A stretch of DNA of 10,529 nt from an uncultured Clostridia bacterium (GTDB taxonomy: Bacteria > Bacillota > Clostridia > TANB77 > CAG-508). A program made the position numbers and the translations under genes. The notes under the pieces were generated by a model. That model was given only the letters and a program-made list of their open reading frames with translations, was not told where the DNA came from and ran no database searches. Location of the stretch: contig CAQZSK010000024.1 in the NCBI GenBank assembly GCA_948934525.1, positions 1 through 10,529 on the forward strand, written 5' to 3'. Shown here one piece after another: positions 1-5,059 of this stretch. Every line of letters begins with the position of its first letter. Within the stretch, counting starts at the first letter, position 1.

Positions 1-189
1 GGTTTGTTGTCATCACCACCTGGTTTGTTGTCATCACCACCTGGTTTGTTGTCATCACCACCCGGTTTGTTGTCATCACCACCTGGTTTGTTGTCATCAC
101 CACCTGGTTTGTTGTCATCACCACCCGGTTTGTTGTCATCACCACCTGGTTTGTTGTCATCACCACCTGGTTTGTTGTCATTACCTCCA
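1..189 (-). repeat. 21-bp minisatellite encoding GGDDNKP repeats
   Basis: Eight 21-bp units lie head to tail from 1 to 168, followed by a degenerate ninth at 169-189. The array continues beyond the left edge. Being a multiple of three, each unit adds exactly seven residues (G-G-D-D-N-K-P) to the minus-strand lipoprotein. The only variation among the eight units is T or C at the last base, in the order T,T,C,T,T,C,T,T, and it is silent (CCA versus CCG proline). Confidence 0.95.
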
Positions 190-812
190 TCAGATTCATT
201 GTCATCATTGTCGTCATTGTCTTCGTTTGAAACTGATTTCACTACCACTTTTACCCAAACGACCAATTCGTTTTTGGCACTTGTAGCTACGAACTTAGCC
301 TCATACTTAGATTGACTTTCTTTCAGTATTTGATTTGGATTTGCCCAAACCAAATTACTCTTTCCCAATGAAACCGTAGACAACTTTTGTCCTTCCATTC
401 CTGTCAATGTTCTTGGAATGAAATAATCCACTCCTTCTACAGGATCAGATTTTTTAATAGTCTGTGGAGGAGAATTGTCATTTGGAGTACTTGATGGCGT
501 ACTTGACGGCGCACTTGCAGTTCCACCACCTACAGTTGGCTTAGAAACTGTTGCCTCTTCATTCTTACTCGATGCGTCATCGTTTTTTTCAGGTTCTTCA
601 GTTTTGCTGCTTGAACTCGACCGCTCGGGTTCTCTCGATTGATCGCCAGAGCTTTCCTCAATCGAGCCAATGCTCTGACTGATATCCGAACTGGAACTCA
701 GTTCTTGTGTGTTCTGCTGCGAGCAACCTCTAAGGCAAAGTACCAAAAGTACAATTACTGCCATTAAGGTTGCGATAGCTGTAATAGCTATCTTCTTCCG
801 GTTTTTTTCCAT
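1..812 (-). CDS. Probable surface lipoprotein with Ig-like segment and 7-residue tandem repeats (partial, 3' end outside window)
   Basis: About 270 codons are open from an ATG at 812 down to the window edge, with no stop, so the C-terminus is missing. The start is supported by AAGGAGGA at 820-827. Residues 1-30 form a Lys/Arg-rich start, a hydrophobic segment (about 8-27) and Cys30 in the context L-R-G-C. This is a plausible but imperfect lipobox, because Arg at -2 is unusual. Residues 31-120 are Ser/Glu/Pro/Thr-rich, like a wall-spanning stalk. Residues about 125-193 have the beta-rich pattern G-Q-x-L-x-x-V-x-L, then V-W-A-N-P, then an alternating V/K strand, which resembles the Ig-like repeats of Clostridia surface proteins. 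An acidic Asp/Asn run and repeats of GGDDNKP follow. GC content looks higher than in the neighbours: 601-660 has 32 G/C of 60 by hand count. The function is unknown; an adhesion or cell-surface role is inferred. Confidence 0.75.
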   Translation of the reverse strand, partial: MEKNRKKIAITAIATLMAVIVLLVLCLRGCSQQNTQELSSSSDISQSIGSIEESSGDQSREPERSSSSSKTEEPEKNDDASSKNEEATVSKPTVGGGTASAPSSTPSSTPNDNSPPQTIKKSDPVEGVDYFIPRTLTGMEGQKLSTVSLGKSNLVWANPNQILKESQSKYEAKFVATSAKNELVVWVKVVVKSVSNEDNDDNDDNESDGGNDNKPGGDDNKPGGDDNKPGGDDNKPGGDDNKPGGDDNKPGGDDNKPGGDDNKPGGDDNK

Positions 813-893
813 GCTGTTGTCCTCCTTGTGCATTGGAGCTTAATCATGCTCCATAATATATATATAAGAGGGTCAAAGTACCCTACTATGATT

Positions 894-922
894 ATTATAC
901 TATAAATATTTGAAAACGTCAA
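894..922 (-). promoter_or_regulatory. σA-type promoter of the lipoprotein gene
   Basis: On the minus strand, -35 TTGACG (917-922) and -10 TATAAT (894-899) are separated by exactly 17 bp. Transcription should start near 887, giving a leader of about 75 nt. The leader can form two small hairpins: a 5-bp AGGGT/ACCCT stem, and GGAGC/GCTCC at 835-852 just upstream of the ribosome binding site. This promoter lies downstream of the rplL terminator, so the lipoprotein gene is an independent unit. Confidence 0.8.
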
Positions 923-960
923 ATTTTATGTCTACTTTTAATCTGTAGTTTCACTTTTAC

Positions 961-1001
961 ATTAAAAGAAAACTAGGATATTAAATAATTAATATCCTAG
1001 T
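961..1001 (-). terminator. Rho-independent terminator after rplL
   Basis: A perfect 13-bp inverted repeat (972-984 with 989-1001, 4-nt loop) is followed on the minus strand by TTTTCTTTTAAT. It sits 25 bp past the rplL stop codon and should end the ribosomal protein operon. Confidence 0.85.
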
Positions 1002-1025
1002 AACTCTCTTGCTTTACTATTTTGC

Positions 1026-1394
1026 TTATTGTAATTCAATAGTAGCTCCAGCTTCTTCAAATTTAGCTTTTAATTCTTCAGCTTCTTCTTTCTTAACGCT
1101 CTCTTTAACTGTTTTTGGTGCCCCATCTACTAAATCTTTAGCTTCTTTTAAGCCTAAACCTGTAGCATCTCTAACTACTTTGATTACTTGAATTTTATTT
1201 GCTCCTGCATCTTTTAATACTACATTAAATTCTGACTTTTCTTCAGCTGCTGCACCTGCTGCTCCTCCAGCTACTGGTGCTGCAACAGCTGCTGCAGATA
1301 CTCCATATTTTTCTTCAATTCCTTTTACTAATTCAGCTAATTCAACAACTGTTAAAGTGTCGATAGTTTCTAATAATTCATCAATTTTTGCCAT
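1026..1394 (-). CDS. rplL: 50S ribosomal protein L7/L12
   Basis: This 122-residue protein has the normal bacterial L7/L12 length and layout. Residues 1-30 form the helical dimerisation domain that binds L10. An Ala/Gly-rich hinge follows at about 33-52. The C-terminal domain (about 53-122) recruits elongation factors IF2, EF-Tu and EF-G and contains the family pattern K-x-x-V-I-K-x-V-R, then G-L-G-L-K-E-A-K-x-L-V. The start ATG has AAGGAGGT at 1404-1411 with 9-nt spacing. It lies 40 bp after rplJ and is co-transcribed with it, as is usual, since L10 and L12 form the stalk pentamer or heptamer. A terminator follows directly. Here rpoB is not the next gene, which differs from the common arrangement. 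Confidence 0.98.
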   Translation of the reverse strand: MAKIDELLETIDTLTVVELAELVKGIEEKYGVSAAAVAAPVAGGAAGAAAEEKSEFNVVLKDAGANKIQVIKVVRDATGLGLKEAKDLVDGAPKTVKESVKKEEAEELKAKFEEAGATIELQ

Positions 1395-1434
1395 TTTAAA
1401 ATGACCTCCTTCTATAATTTTGTTTTATTATTCT

Positions 1435-1938
1435 TTAAGCATTCGCTTCTTTTTGAGCTTTAACAGCATCTAATGCAACTGCCAACTTGGTAATATTTCC
1501 AAGTAAAGCTCCAGCCAATTTTGCAAGTAACTCTTGTCTTGATGGTAATTTTGCTAAAGTAATAATCTCTTCAGCTGTCATTACTTTTCCATCAATAATT
1601 CCACCTTTAATTTTGTAAAATTCATTCTTTTTTGTGAAATTATATATTACTTTAGATGGCTCTAAATAATCCTCTGTTCCAATAACAATTGCTGTAGGAC
1701 CTTCTAGTAAATCATCTAAACCATTCTCGCCATTTGCATTCAATGCTCTCTTGATAATGTTGTTTTTAATAACTCTATATTCACTACTTGTTCCTCTTAA
1801 ATCTGTTCTTAATTTTGTTACATCAGCAACATTAATTCCTCTGTAATCTGTTAAAAGAATTACTTTTGCATTTTTTAACTTTTCAGCTAGTTTATTAACT
1901 TCTTCTTCCTTTTGTTTTAAAACAATATTGCTTGCCAT
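1435..1938 (-). CDS. rplJ: 50S ribosomal protein L10
   Basis: At 167 residues this is full length for L10. The N-terminal rRNA-binding domain carries the family stretch V-I-L-L-T-D-Y-R-G-I-N-V (about 26-37) and R-V-I-K-N-N followed by a basic segment (about 55-62). The C-terminal helix (about 135-167) is the L12 docking platform. GGAGGT at 1945-1950, 6 nt from ATG, supports the start. L10 anchors the L12 dimers at the base of the GTPase stalk, and in many bacteria the L10-L12 complex binds the rplJ leader RNA to repress its own operon. A matching leader lies at 2121-2160. Confidence 0.98.
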   Translation of the reverse strand: MASNIVLKQKEEEVNKLAEKLKNAKVILLTDYRGINVADVTKLRTDLRGTSSEYRVIKNNIIKRALNANGENGLDDLLEGPTAIVIGTEDYLEPSKVIYNFTKKNEFYKIKGGIIDGKVMTAEEIITLAKLPSRQELLAKLAGALLGNITKLAVALDAVKAQKEANA

Positions 1939-2040
1939 TTTTTCACCTCCTATTTTTTATCTTTCAACAAGGCTTTTCCAGTCTTCCGTAAGCTCTGTAT
2001 TATTGCTGTAATATTTCCTTCTTTATTTTTCACATCATTT

Positions 2041-2098
2041 CTTAGAAATAAATAATCCAATCAATCTTTACTTACCTTAAACAAAGATTGATTGGATT
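2041..2098 (-). terminator. Terminator/attenuator between rplA and rplJ
   Basis: A perfect 16-bp inverted repeat (2054-2069 with 2083-2098, 13-nt loop) is followed on the minus strand by the T-rich tract TTATTTATTTC. It lies just after the L10-type leader and 115 bp before rplJ, so it most likely serves as both the rplK-rplA terminator and the L10-controlled attenuator. The loop contains GGTAAG, which can pair with CTTACC of the leader. This suggests mutually exclusive folds, which is an inference. Confidence 0.75.
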
Positions 2099-2120
2099 TA
2101 TATATCCGCTCATTTTCTTT

Positions 2121-2160
2121 GCCTCGGTAAGACTTACTTTTTTTGCTTACTTTCTTAGGC
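2121..2160 (-). ncRNA. L10 leader (kink-turn binding site for the L10-L12 complex)
   Basis: This lies on the minus strand 8 nt after the rplA stop. GCCT pairs with AGGC at the base (2157-2160 with 2121-2124) and GTAAG pairs with CTTAC above. The two helices are separated by an asymmetric loop, AAGAAA opposite CG. This is the arrangement of the conserved L10 leader of bacterial rplJ operons, where a purine-rich strand faces C-C-G-A-G-G. Binding of L10-L12 would couple stalk protein level to transcription or translation of rplJ-rplL. The match is by architecture and the CCGAGG motif only; no covariance search was possible. Confidence 0.7.
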
Positions 2161-2168
2161 TATATACC

Positions 2169-2852
2169 TTATTTTTGATCAATATACATACTTGGTCCCA
2201 TTGTAGTAGTAATTGCTACACTCTTAATGTATTGTCCTTTTGCTGCAGCTGGTTTTGCTTTAATAATAGCTCCCATTACTGTATCATAGTTTTCTAATAG
2301 CTTTTCTGCTCCAAATGAAACTTTACCAAAACCTAAATGAACAATGTTATTTTTGTCTAATCTGTATTCTACTTTACCTGATTTGATTTCACTGATAGCT
2401 TTTGTAACATCCATTGTTACTGTTCCAGATTTAGGATTTGGCATTAATCCTTTTGGTCCTAATACTTTACCTAATCTTCCTACAACACCCATCATATCTG
2501 GTGTTGCTACAATTACATCATAATCAAACCAATTCTCTTTCTCAATTTTTGGAATTAATTCTTCTGCTCCAACAAAATCAGCTCCAGCTTTTGTAGCTTC
2601 TTCTGCTTTTGGTCCTTTAGCAAATACTAATACTTTTTGTGTTTTACCAGTTCCATTTGGAAGTACTGTAGTACCTCTTACTTGTTGGTCAGCTTGTTTT
2701 GAATCAACACCTAATCTTACATGTAGTTCAACAGTTTCATCAAACTTTGTTTTTGGCATTTTTTCAATTGTTTCTAATGCTTCTTTTGCACTATACAATT
2801 TTTTAGTATCAACTAGCTTTGCAGCATCTTGATATCTCTTTCCTTTTTTCAT
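2169..2852 (-). CDS. rplA: 50S ribosomal protein L1
   Basis: The 227-residue product has the usual L1 length. L1 signatures are visible: basic K-R-Y near the N-terminus, a D-E-T-V-E-L-H-V-R-L segment (about 38-47), the domain II stretch around D-M-M-G-V-V-G-R-L-G-K-V-L-G-P-K-G-L-M-P-N-P-K-S-G-T-V (about 118-145), and a C-terminal T-T-T-M-G-P-S. L1 binds the mobile 23S stalk at the E site and helps release deacylated tRNA. It is also a translational repressor of its own operon, and a matching RNA hairpin lies immediately upstream. The start has AAGGAGGT at 2858-2865, 5 nt from ATG. The gene follows rplK after 62 bp. Confidence 0.98.
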   Translation of the reverse strand: MKKGKRYQDAAKLVDTKKLYSAKEALETIEKMPKTKFDETVELHVRLGVDSKQADQQVRGTTVLPNGTGKTQKVLVFAKGPKAEEATKAGADFVGAEELIPKIEKENWFDYDVIVATPDMMGVVGRLGKVLGPKGLMPNPKSGTVTMDVTKAISEIKSGKVEYRLDKNNIVHLGFGKVSFGAEKLLENYDTVMGAIIKAKPAAAKGQYIKSVAITTTMGPSMYIDQK

Positions 2853-2857
2853 TTTTT

Positions 2858-2900
2858 ACCTCCTTTGGTAATAACGAAATAGTCATGCTATTTCTCCCAA
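2858..2900 (-). promoter_or_regulatory. Candidate L1-binding hairpin covering the rplA ribosome binding site
   Basis: On the minus strand, TTGG (2897-2900) can pair with CCAA (2865-2868). Inside this, an asymmetric loop places GAG opposite GTTATTA, and a 7-bp stem GAAATAG/CTATTTC (2888-2894 with 2876-2882) caps it. L1 binds such two-helix, GGGAG-containing loops in 23S rRNA and in rplK-rplA mRNA. The outer helix abuts the rplA AAGGAGGT (2858-2865), so L1 binding would block initiation. The fold is visible; the function is inferred from the family. Confidence 0.6.
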
Positions 2901-2914
2901 TCTTTCATTTAGAA

Positions 2915-3343
2915 TTAATCTTCTACTACAACACCCATAGATCTTGCAGTTCCTGCTACCATACTCATTGCTGCTTCTAATGATGCTGCATTTAAGTCTG
3001 GCATTTTCTTTTTAGCAATTTCTTCTACTTGTGATTTATTTATTTTTGCAACTTTGTCTCTATTAGGCTTTCCTGAACCCTTTTCTATTTTTGCAGATTG
3101 TTTAATTAAAACTGCCATAGGTGGTTCTTTAGTAATAAATTCAAATGATTTATCTTTATAAACTGTGATAACAACTGGAATAACTGTATTTCCCATTTGT
3201 GCAGTTCTATCATTGAATTGTTTTACAAAATCCATAATATTAACACCTGCAGCACCTAATGCTGGTCCTACTGGTGGAGCTGGACTTGCCTTTCCTGCTG
3301 GAATTTGTAGTTTCACTACGGTTCCAATTTCCTTTTCTGCCAT
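2915..3343 (-). CDS. rplK: 50S ribosomal protein L11
   Basis: The 142-residue product is complete for L11. The N-terminal domain has the signature P-A-G-K-A-S-P-A-P-P-V-G-P-A-L-G (about 15-30) and G-V-N-I-M-D-F-V-K-Q-F-N (about 33-44). The C-terminal RNA-binding domain ends in the typical G-T-A-R-S-M-G-V-V-V-E. L11 binds the GTPase-associated centre of 23S rRNA next to L10, and it is the site through which thiopeptides act and RelA-type enzymes sense uncharged tRNA. AAGGAGGT at 3353-3360 is 9 nt from ATG. The gene sits 100 bp after nusG, across an AT-rich hairpin. Confidence 0.98.
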   Translation of the reverse strand: MAEKEIGTVVKLQIPAGKASPAPPVGPALGAAGVNIMDFVKQFNDRTAQMGNTVIPVVITVYKDKSFEFITKEPPMAVLIKQSAKIEKGSGKPNRDKVAKINKSQVEEIAKKKMPDLNAASLEAAMSMVAGTARSMGVVVED

Positions 3344-3386
3344 TATTTTAGCACCTCCTTTAGTTTTGTAATATGTATATTAATCT

Positions 3387-3419
3387 AAAATAAATTAAAA
3401 GCAAAGCTTTAATTTATTT
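3387..3419 (-). terminator. Possible weak terminator or leader hairpin between nusG and rplK
   Basis: An almost perfect inverted repeat (3387-3402 with 3406-3419, one bulged base, AAA loop) has only two G-C pairs. On the minus strand it is followed by AATTTATTTTAG. It could partly end the rpmG-secE-nusG transcript or form part of the rplK leader. The low G-C content makes efficient termination doubtful. Confidence 0.4.
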
Positions 3420-3443
3420 AAATTAGCTCTATAAATATTTATT

Positions 3444-3974
3444 TTAAACTTTTTGAACTTGAGAAAATTCAAGTTCTACTGGTGTTTCTCTACCAAACAT
3501 AGACACTAATACTTTTACTTTGTGTTTTTCTTTGTTGATTTCTGTTACTGTTCCTGTATAGTCTGTAAATGGTCCATTCATAATTCTAACAGAATCATTT
3601 ACTGTATAATCCACATTTACAGTCATTTGTTCAAATCCCATTTTTCTAATTTCTTCATCAGTTAATGGAATTGGATCAGTTCCTGAACCAACAAACCCAG
3701 TAACACCTCTTGTATTTCTAACAATATACCATGTCTTCTCTGTTACAATCATTTTAATTAAAACATATCCTGGAAAAACTTTTTTAAGGTTTGTTTTTCT
3801 TTGTCCATCTTTTATTTCAATTTGTTCTTCCATTGGAACAATAATATCAAAAAAGAATTCTTCTAATTCCCTATTTTTAATAGTTTTTTCTAAATCTGTT
3901 TTAACTTTATTTTCATAGCCAGAATAAGTATGCACTACATACCATCTTGGCATGGCTTCTTTTTCTTGAGACAT
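3444..3974 (-). CDS. nusG: Transcription termination/antitermination factor NusG
   Basis: A 176-residue NusG of normal length. The NGN domain (about 9-112) starts with R-W-Y-V-V-H-T-Y-S-G-Y-E-N-K-V and includes F-P-G-Y-V-L-I-K-M and the G-V-T-G-F-V-G stretch; it binds the RNA polymerase clamp. A linker leads to the KOW domain (about 122-176, V-N-D-S-V-R-I-M-x-G-P-F, then M-F-G-R-E-T-P-V-E-L). In Firmicutes NusG promotes pausing and contributes to termination and transcription-translation coupling. The ATG at 3974 is chosen over an internal Met8 because TAGGAGGC lies at 3983-3990. It follows secE by 19 bp, the standard secE-nusG order. Confidence 0.98.
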   Translation of the reverse strand: MSQEKEAMPRWYVVHTYSGYENKVKTDLEKTIKNRELEEFFFDIIVPMEEQIEIKDGQRKTNLKKVFPGYVLIKMIVTEKTWYIVRNTRGVTGFVGSGTDPIPLTDEEIRKMGFEQMTVNVDYTVNDSVRIMNGPFTDYTGTVTEINKEKHKVKVLVSMFGRETPVELEFSQVQKV

Positions 3975-3993
3975 AACTTACAGCCTCCTATTA

Positions 3994-4371
3994 TTAATTT
4001 TGTGTATTATTAGCCTCTGTATTTGTTGTGTTTGCTGTTTCATTATTTGCAGTTGTATTATTTGTTTCATTTGAAGTATTATTTACTGTGTTATTATTCT
4101 CTTCATTTGAAGTTATATTGTTACTTTGTTCATTATGATTATCTACAACTTGTTTTAGCTTATTAATTCCATAATCATCTATTGTTTTAAAAACAAAATC
4201 CAATGCAAATACAATAACAGCTGTAATTAATACAATAGTAATAACTGCAACAGTATTATTAACTAGTTGCTTTGGTGTTGGCCAAATTACTCTTTTTAAT
4301 TCTGCCTTAAAATCTTTAAAAAAATGCTTTTTCTCTTTCTTTTCTTTTTTCTCATTTACATCTTTAGGCAT
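3994..4371 (-). CDS. secE: Preprotein translocase subunit SecE with long Asn/Thr-rich C-terminal tail
   Basis: SecE clamps the SecY halves in the membrane. The core is clear: a Lys/Glu-rich cytoplasmic start (1-16), the amphipathic helix with E-L-K-R-V-I-W-P-T-P-K-Q-L (24-36), and one membrane helix (about 40-61). The Firmicute single-TM form is usually around 60-75 residues, but this one is 125. Residues 78-125 are low complexity: 20 Asn, 11 Thr and 6 Glu in 48 residues. By SecE topology this tail would lie outside the membrane. AAGGGGG is found just upstream of the ATG. It sits 22 bp after rpmG and 19 bp before nusG, so the placement is classical. Confidence 0.95.
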   Translation of the reverse strand: MPKDVNEKKEKKEKKHFFKDFKAELKRVIWPTPKQLVNNTVAVITIVLITAVIVFALDFVFKTIDDYGINKLKQVVDNHNEQSNNITSNEENNNTVNNTSNETNNTTANNETANTTNTEANNTQN

Positions 4372-4393
4372 TTCTATTTCCCCCTTAAAAGGT

Positions 4394-4558
4394 TTATTTT
4401 GTTTCTTTATGTGTTGTACGTTTTTTGCAGAATTTACAATATTTTGCGACTTCTAATCTGTCAGTATTATTTTTCTTGTTCTTTTCGGTCATATAGTTTC
4501 TTCTTTTACACTCTGTACATTCTAATGTAATTGGTTCTCTTGCTCCTTTTGCAGCCAT
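4394..4558 (-). CDS. rpmG: 50S ribosomal protein L33 (zinc-ribbon form)
   Basis: A 54-codon gene recognised by translating the minus strand from ATG at 4558 to TAA at 4394. The protein begins M-A-A-K-G-A-R-E-P-I-T-L-E and has two C-x-x-C pairs (C14/C17 and C41/C44). This is the zinc-binding (C+) form of L33, and it ends in the typical K-K-x-T-x-H-K-E-T-K. GGAGGT at 4566-4571, 7 nt from ATG, supports the start. It is the first gene of the rpmG-secE-nusG cluster, a common arrangement, and is preceded by a strong promoter. Many Firmicutes carry a second, zinc-free L33 used when zinc is scarce; none is seen here. Confidence 0.95.
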   Translation of the reverse strand: MAAKGAREPITLECTECKRRNYMTEKNKKNNTDRLEVAKYCKFCKKRTTHKETK

Positions 4559-4703
4559 TTAAAACACCTCCAGCTTTTTGCTTTTCATTTTTTCCTATAT
4601 TCTAGACAATTATTTGCATATAGTTGACATAGAAGATAGTTTTTGTGAATATTAAAAATTCCTAAAGTTTTGCCTTTTAAATTTTGCTAATTCACTTTTA
4701 AAA

Positions 4704-4722
4704 CGTATGTTGTTCACATACG
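4704..4722 (-). promoter_or_regulatory. 7-bp hairpin at the predicted 5' end of the rpmG transcript
   Basis: CGTATGT (minus strand, 4716-4722) pairs perfectly with ACATACG (4704-4710) around a 5-nt loop, followed by TTTTAAAAG. Its position at +1 suggests a 5'-stabilising stem or a DNA operator. It also looks like a short terminator, but its use as one so close to the start is uncertain. Confidence 0.5.
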
Positions 4723-4729
4723 CTTGATT

Positions 4730-4758
4730 ATTTTATCACCTTTTTTGCTATCTGTCAA
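4730..4758 (-). promoter_or_regulatory. Strong σA-type promoter of the rpmG-secE-nusG-ribosomal protein operon
   Basis: On the minus strand, a perfect -35 TTGACA (4753-4758) and -10 TAAAAT (4730-4735) are separated by 17 bp. Initiation near 4723 leaves a leader of about 165 nt before rpmG. The transcript would begin almost exactly at a 7-bp hairpin (4704-4722). Confidence 0.85.
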
Positions 4759-4939
4759 CTGTTTTAGCTTAAACTTCCTAAGAAAGTTATAACATTTTTA
4801 TTTTATGATAAGAACAATATATTTAGTTTATAGCTTAAAAAGTGTTAATTATTTTTCTTCTTTGTGTTATTTAAGCTACTAATGGCATTTTGAATCAAAA
4901 CATATATATTATTTTTCTCTGAAAACCAACTAAAATGTA

Positions 4940-4968
4940 TTGCTTTTTTTCTTTCTTTATTATATAGT
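4940..4968 (+). promoter_or_regulatory. Candidate promoter of the Cache-GGDEF-EAL gene
   Basis: TTGCTT (4940-4945), a 17-bp T-rich spacer and TATAGT (4963-4968) fit a σA promoter with a moderate -35. It would give a leader of about 85 nt. The AT-rich context makes chance matches likely, so support is moderate. Confidence 0.5.
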
Positions 4969-5019
4969 TACTATGTAAATTTTTGTACTAATAATATTAG
5001 AAGAAAGGAAAATAATTTC

Positions 5020-5043
5020 ATTATCTACTACCTTTTAGATAAT
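5020..5043 (+). promoter_or_regulatory. 8-bp hairpin in the leader of the Cache-GGDEF-EAL gene
   Basis: ATTATCTA (5020-5027) pairs perfectly with TAGATAAT (5036-5043) across an 8-nt loop. It lies between a purine-rich stretch (AGAAAGGAAA, about 5002-5011) and the start codon at 5060. The start codon itself has no nearby Shine-Dalgarno sequence, so the fold might influence initiation. Confidence 0.4.
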
Positions 5044-5059
5044 AGATTATATGTGAATT

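Larger units (their letters stand above)
4559..5059. other. 501-bp divergent intergenic region
   Basis: No protein or stable-RNA gene is seen here. The left part holds the rpmG leader, its 5' hairpin and its promoter (4704-4758). The right part holds the leader and promoter of the plus-strand Cache-GGDEF-EAL gene (4940-5059). Between about 4760 and 4939 I see only AT-rich sequence without clear elements. No c-di-GMP riboswitch core was recognised. Confidence 0.6.

Noticed and set aside
1..189. CRISPR-like array
   Set aside because: Units are contiguous 21-bp coding repeats with no spacers and no cas genes nearby.
4..315. Plus-strand open frame of Leu/Ser/Pro repeats
   Set aside because: It is the complement of the GGDDNKP minisatellite and has no ribosome binding site; the minus strand has the signal sequence, ribosome binding site and promoter.
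4324..4530. Plus-strand Phe/Tyr/Leu-rich open frame
   Set aside because: It is antisense to secE and rpmG, both clearly real, and its composition is that of an AT-rich shadow.
4624..4652. Plus-strand TTGACA as a promoter
   Set aside because: At 17-bp spacing the -10 reads GAATAT, and the next plus-strand gene starts more than 400 bp away.
4760..5059. c-di-GMP riboswitch ahead of the EAL gene
   Set aside because: No GEMM-type conserved core or two-helix arrangement could be recognised; only a simple 8-bp hairpin is present.
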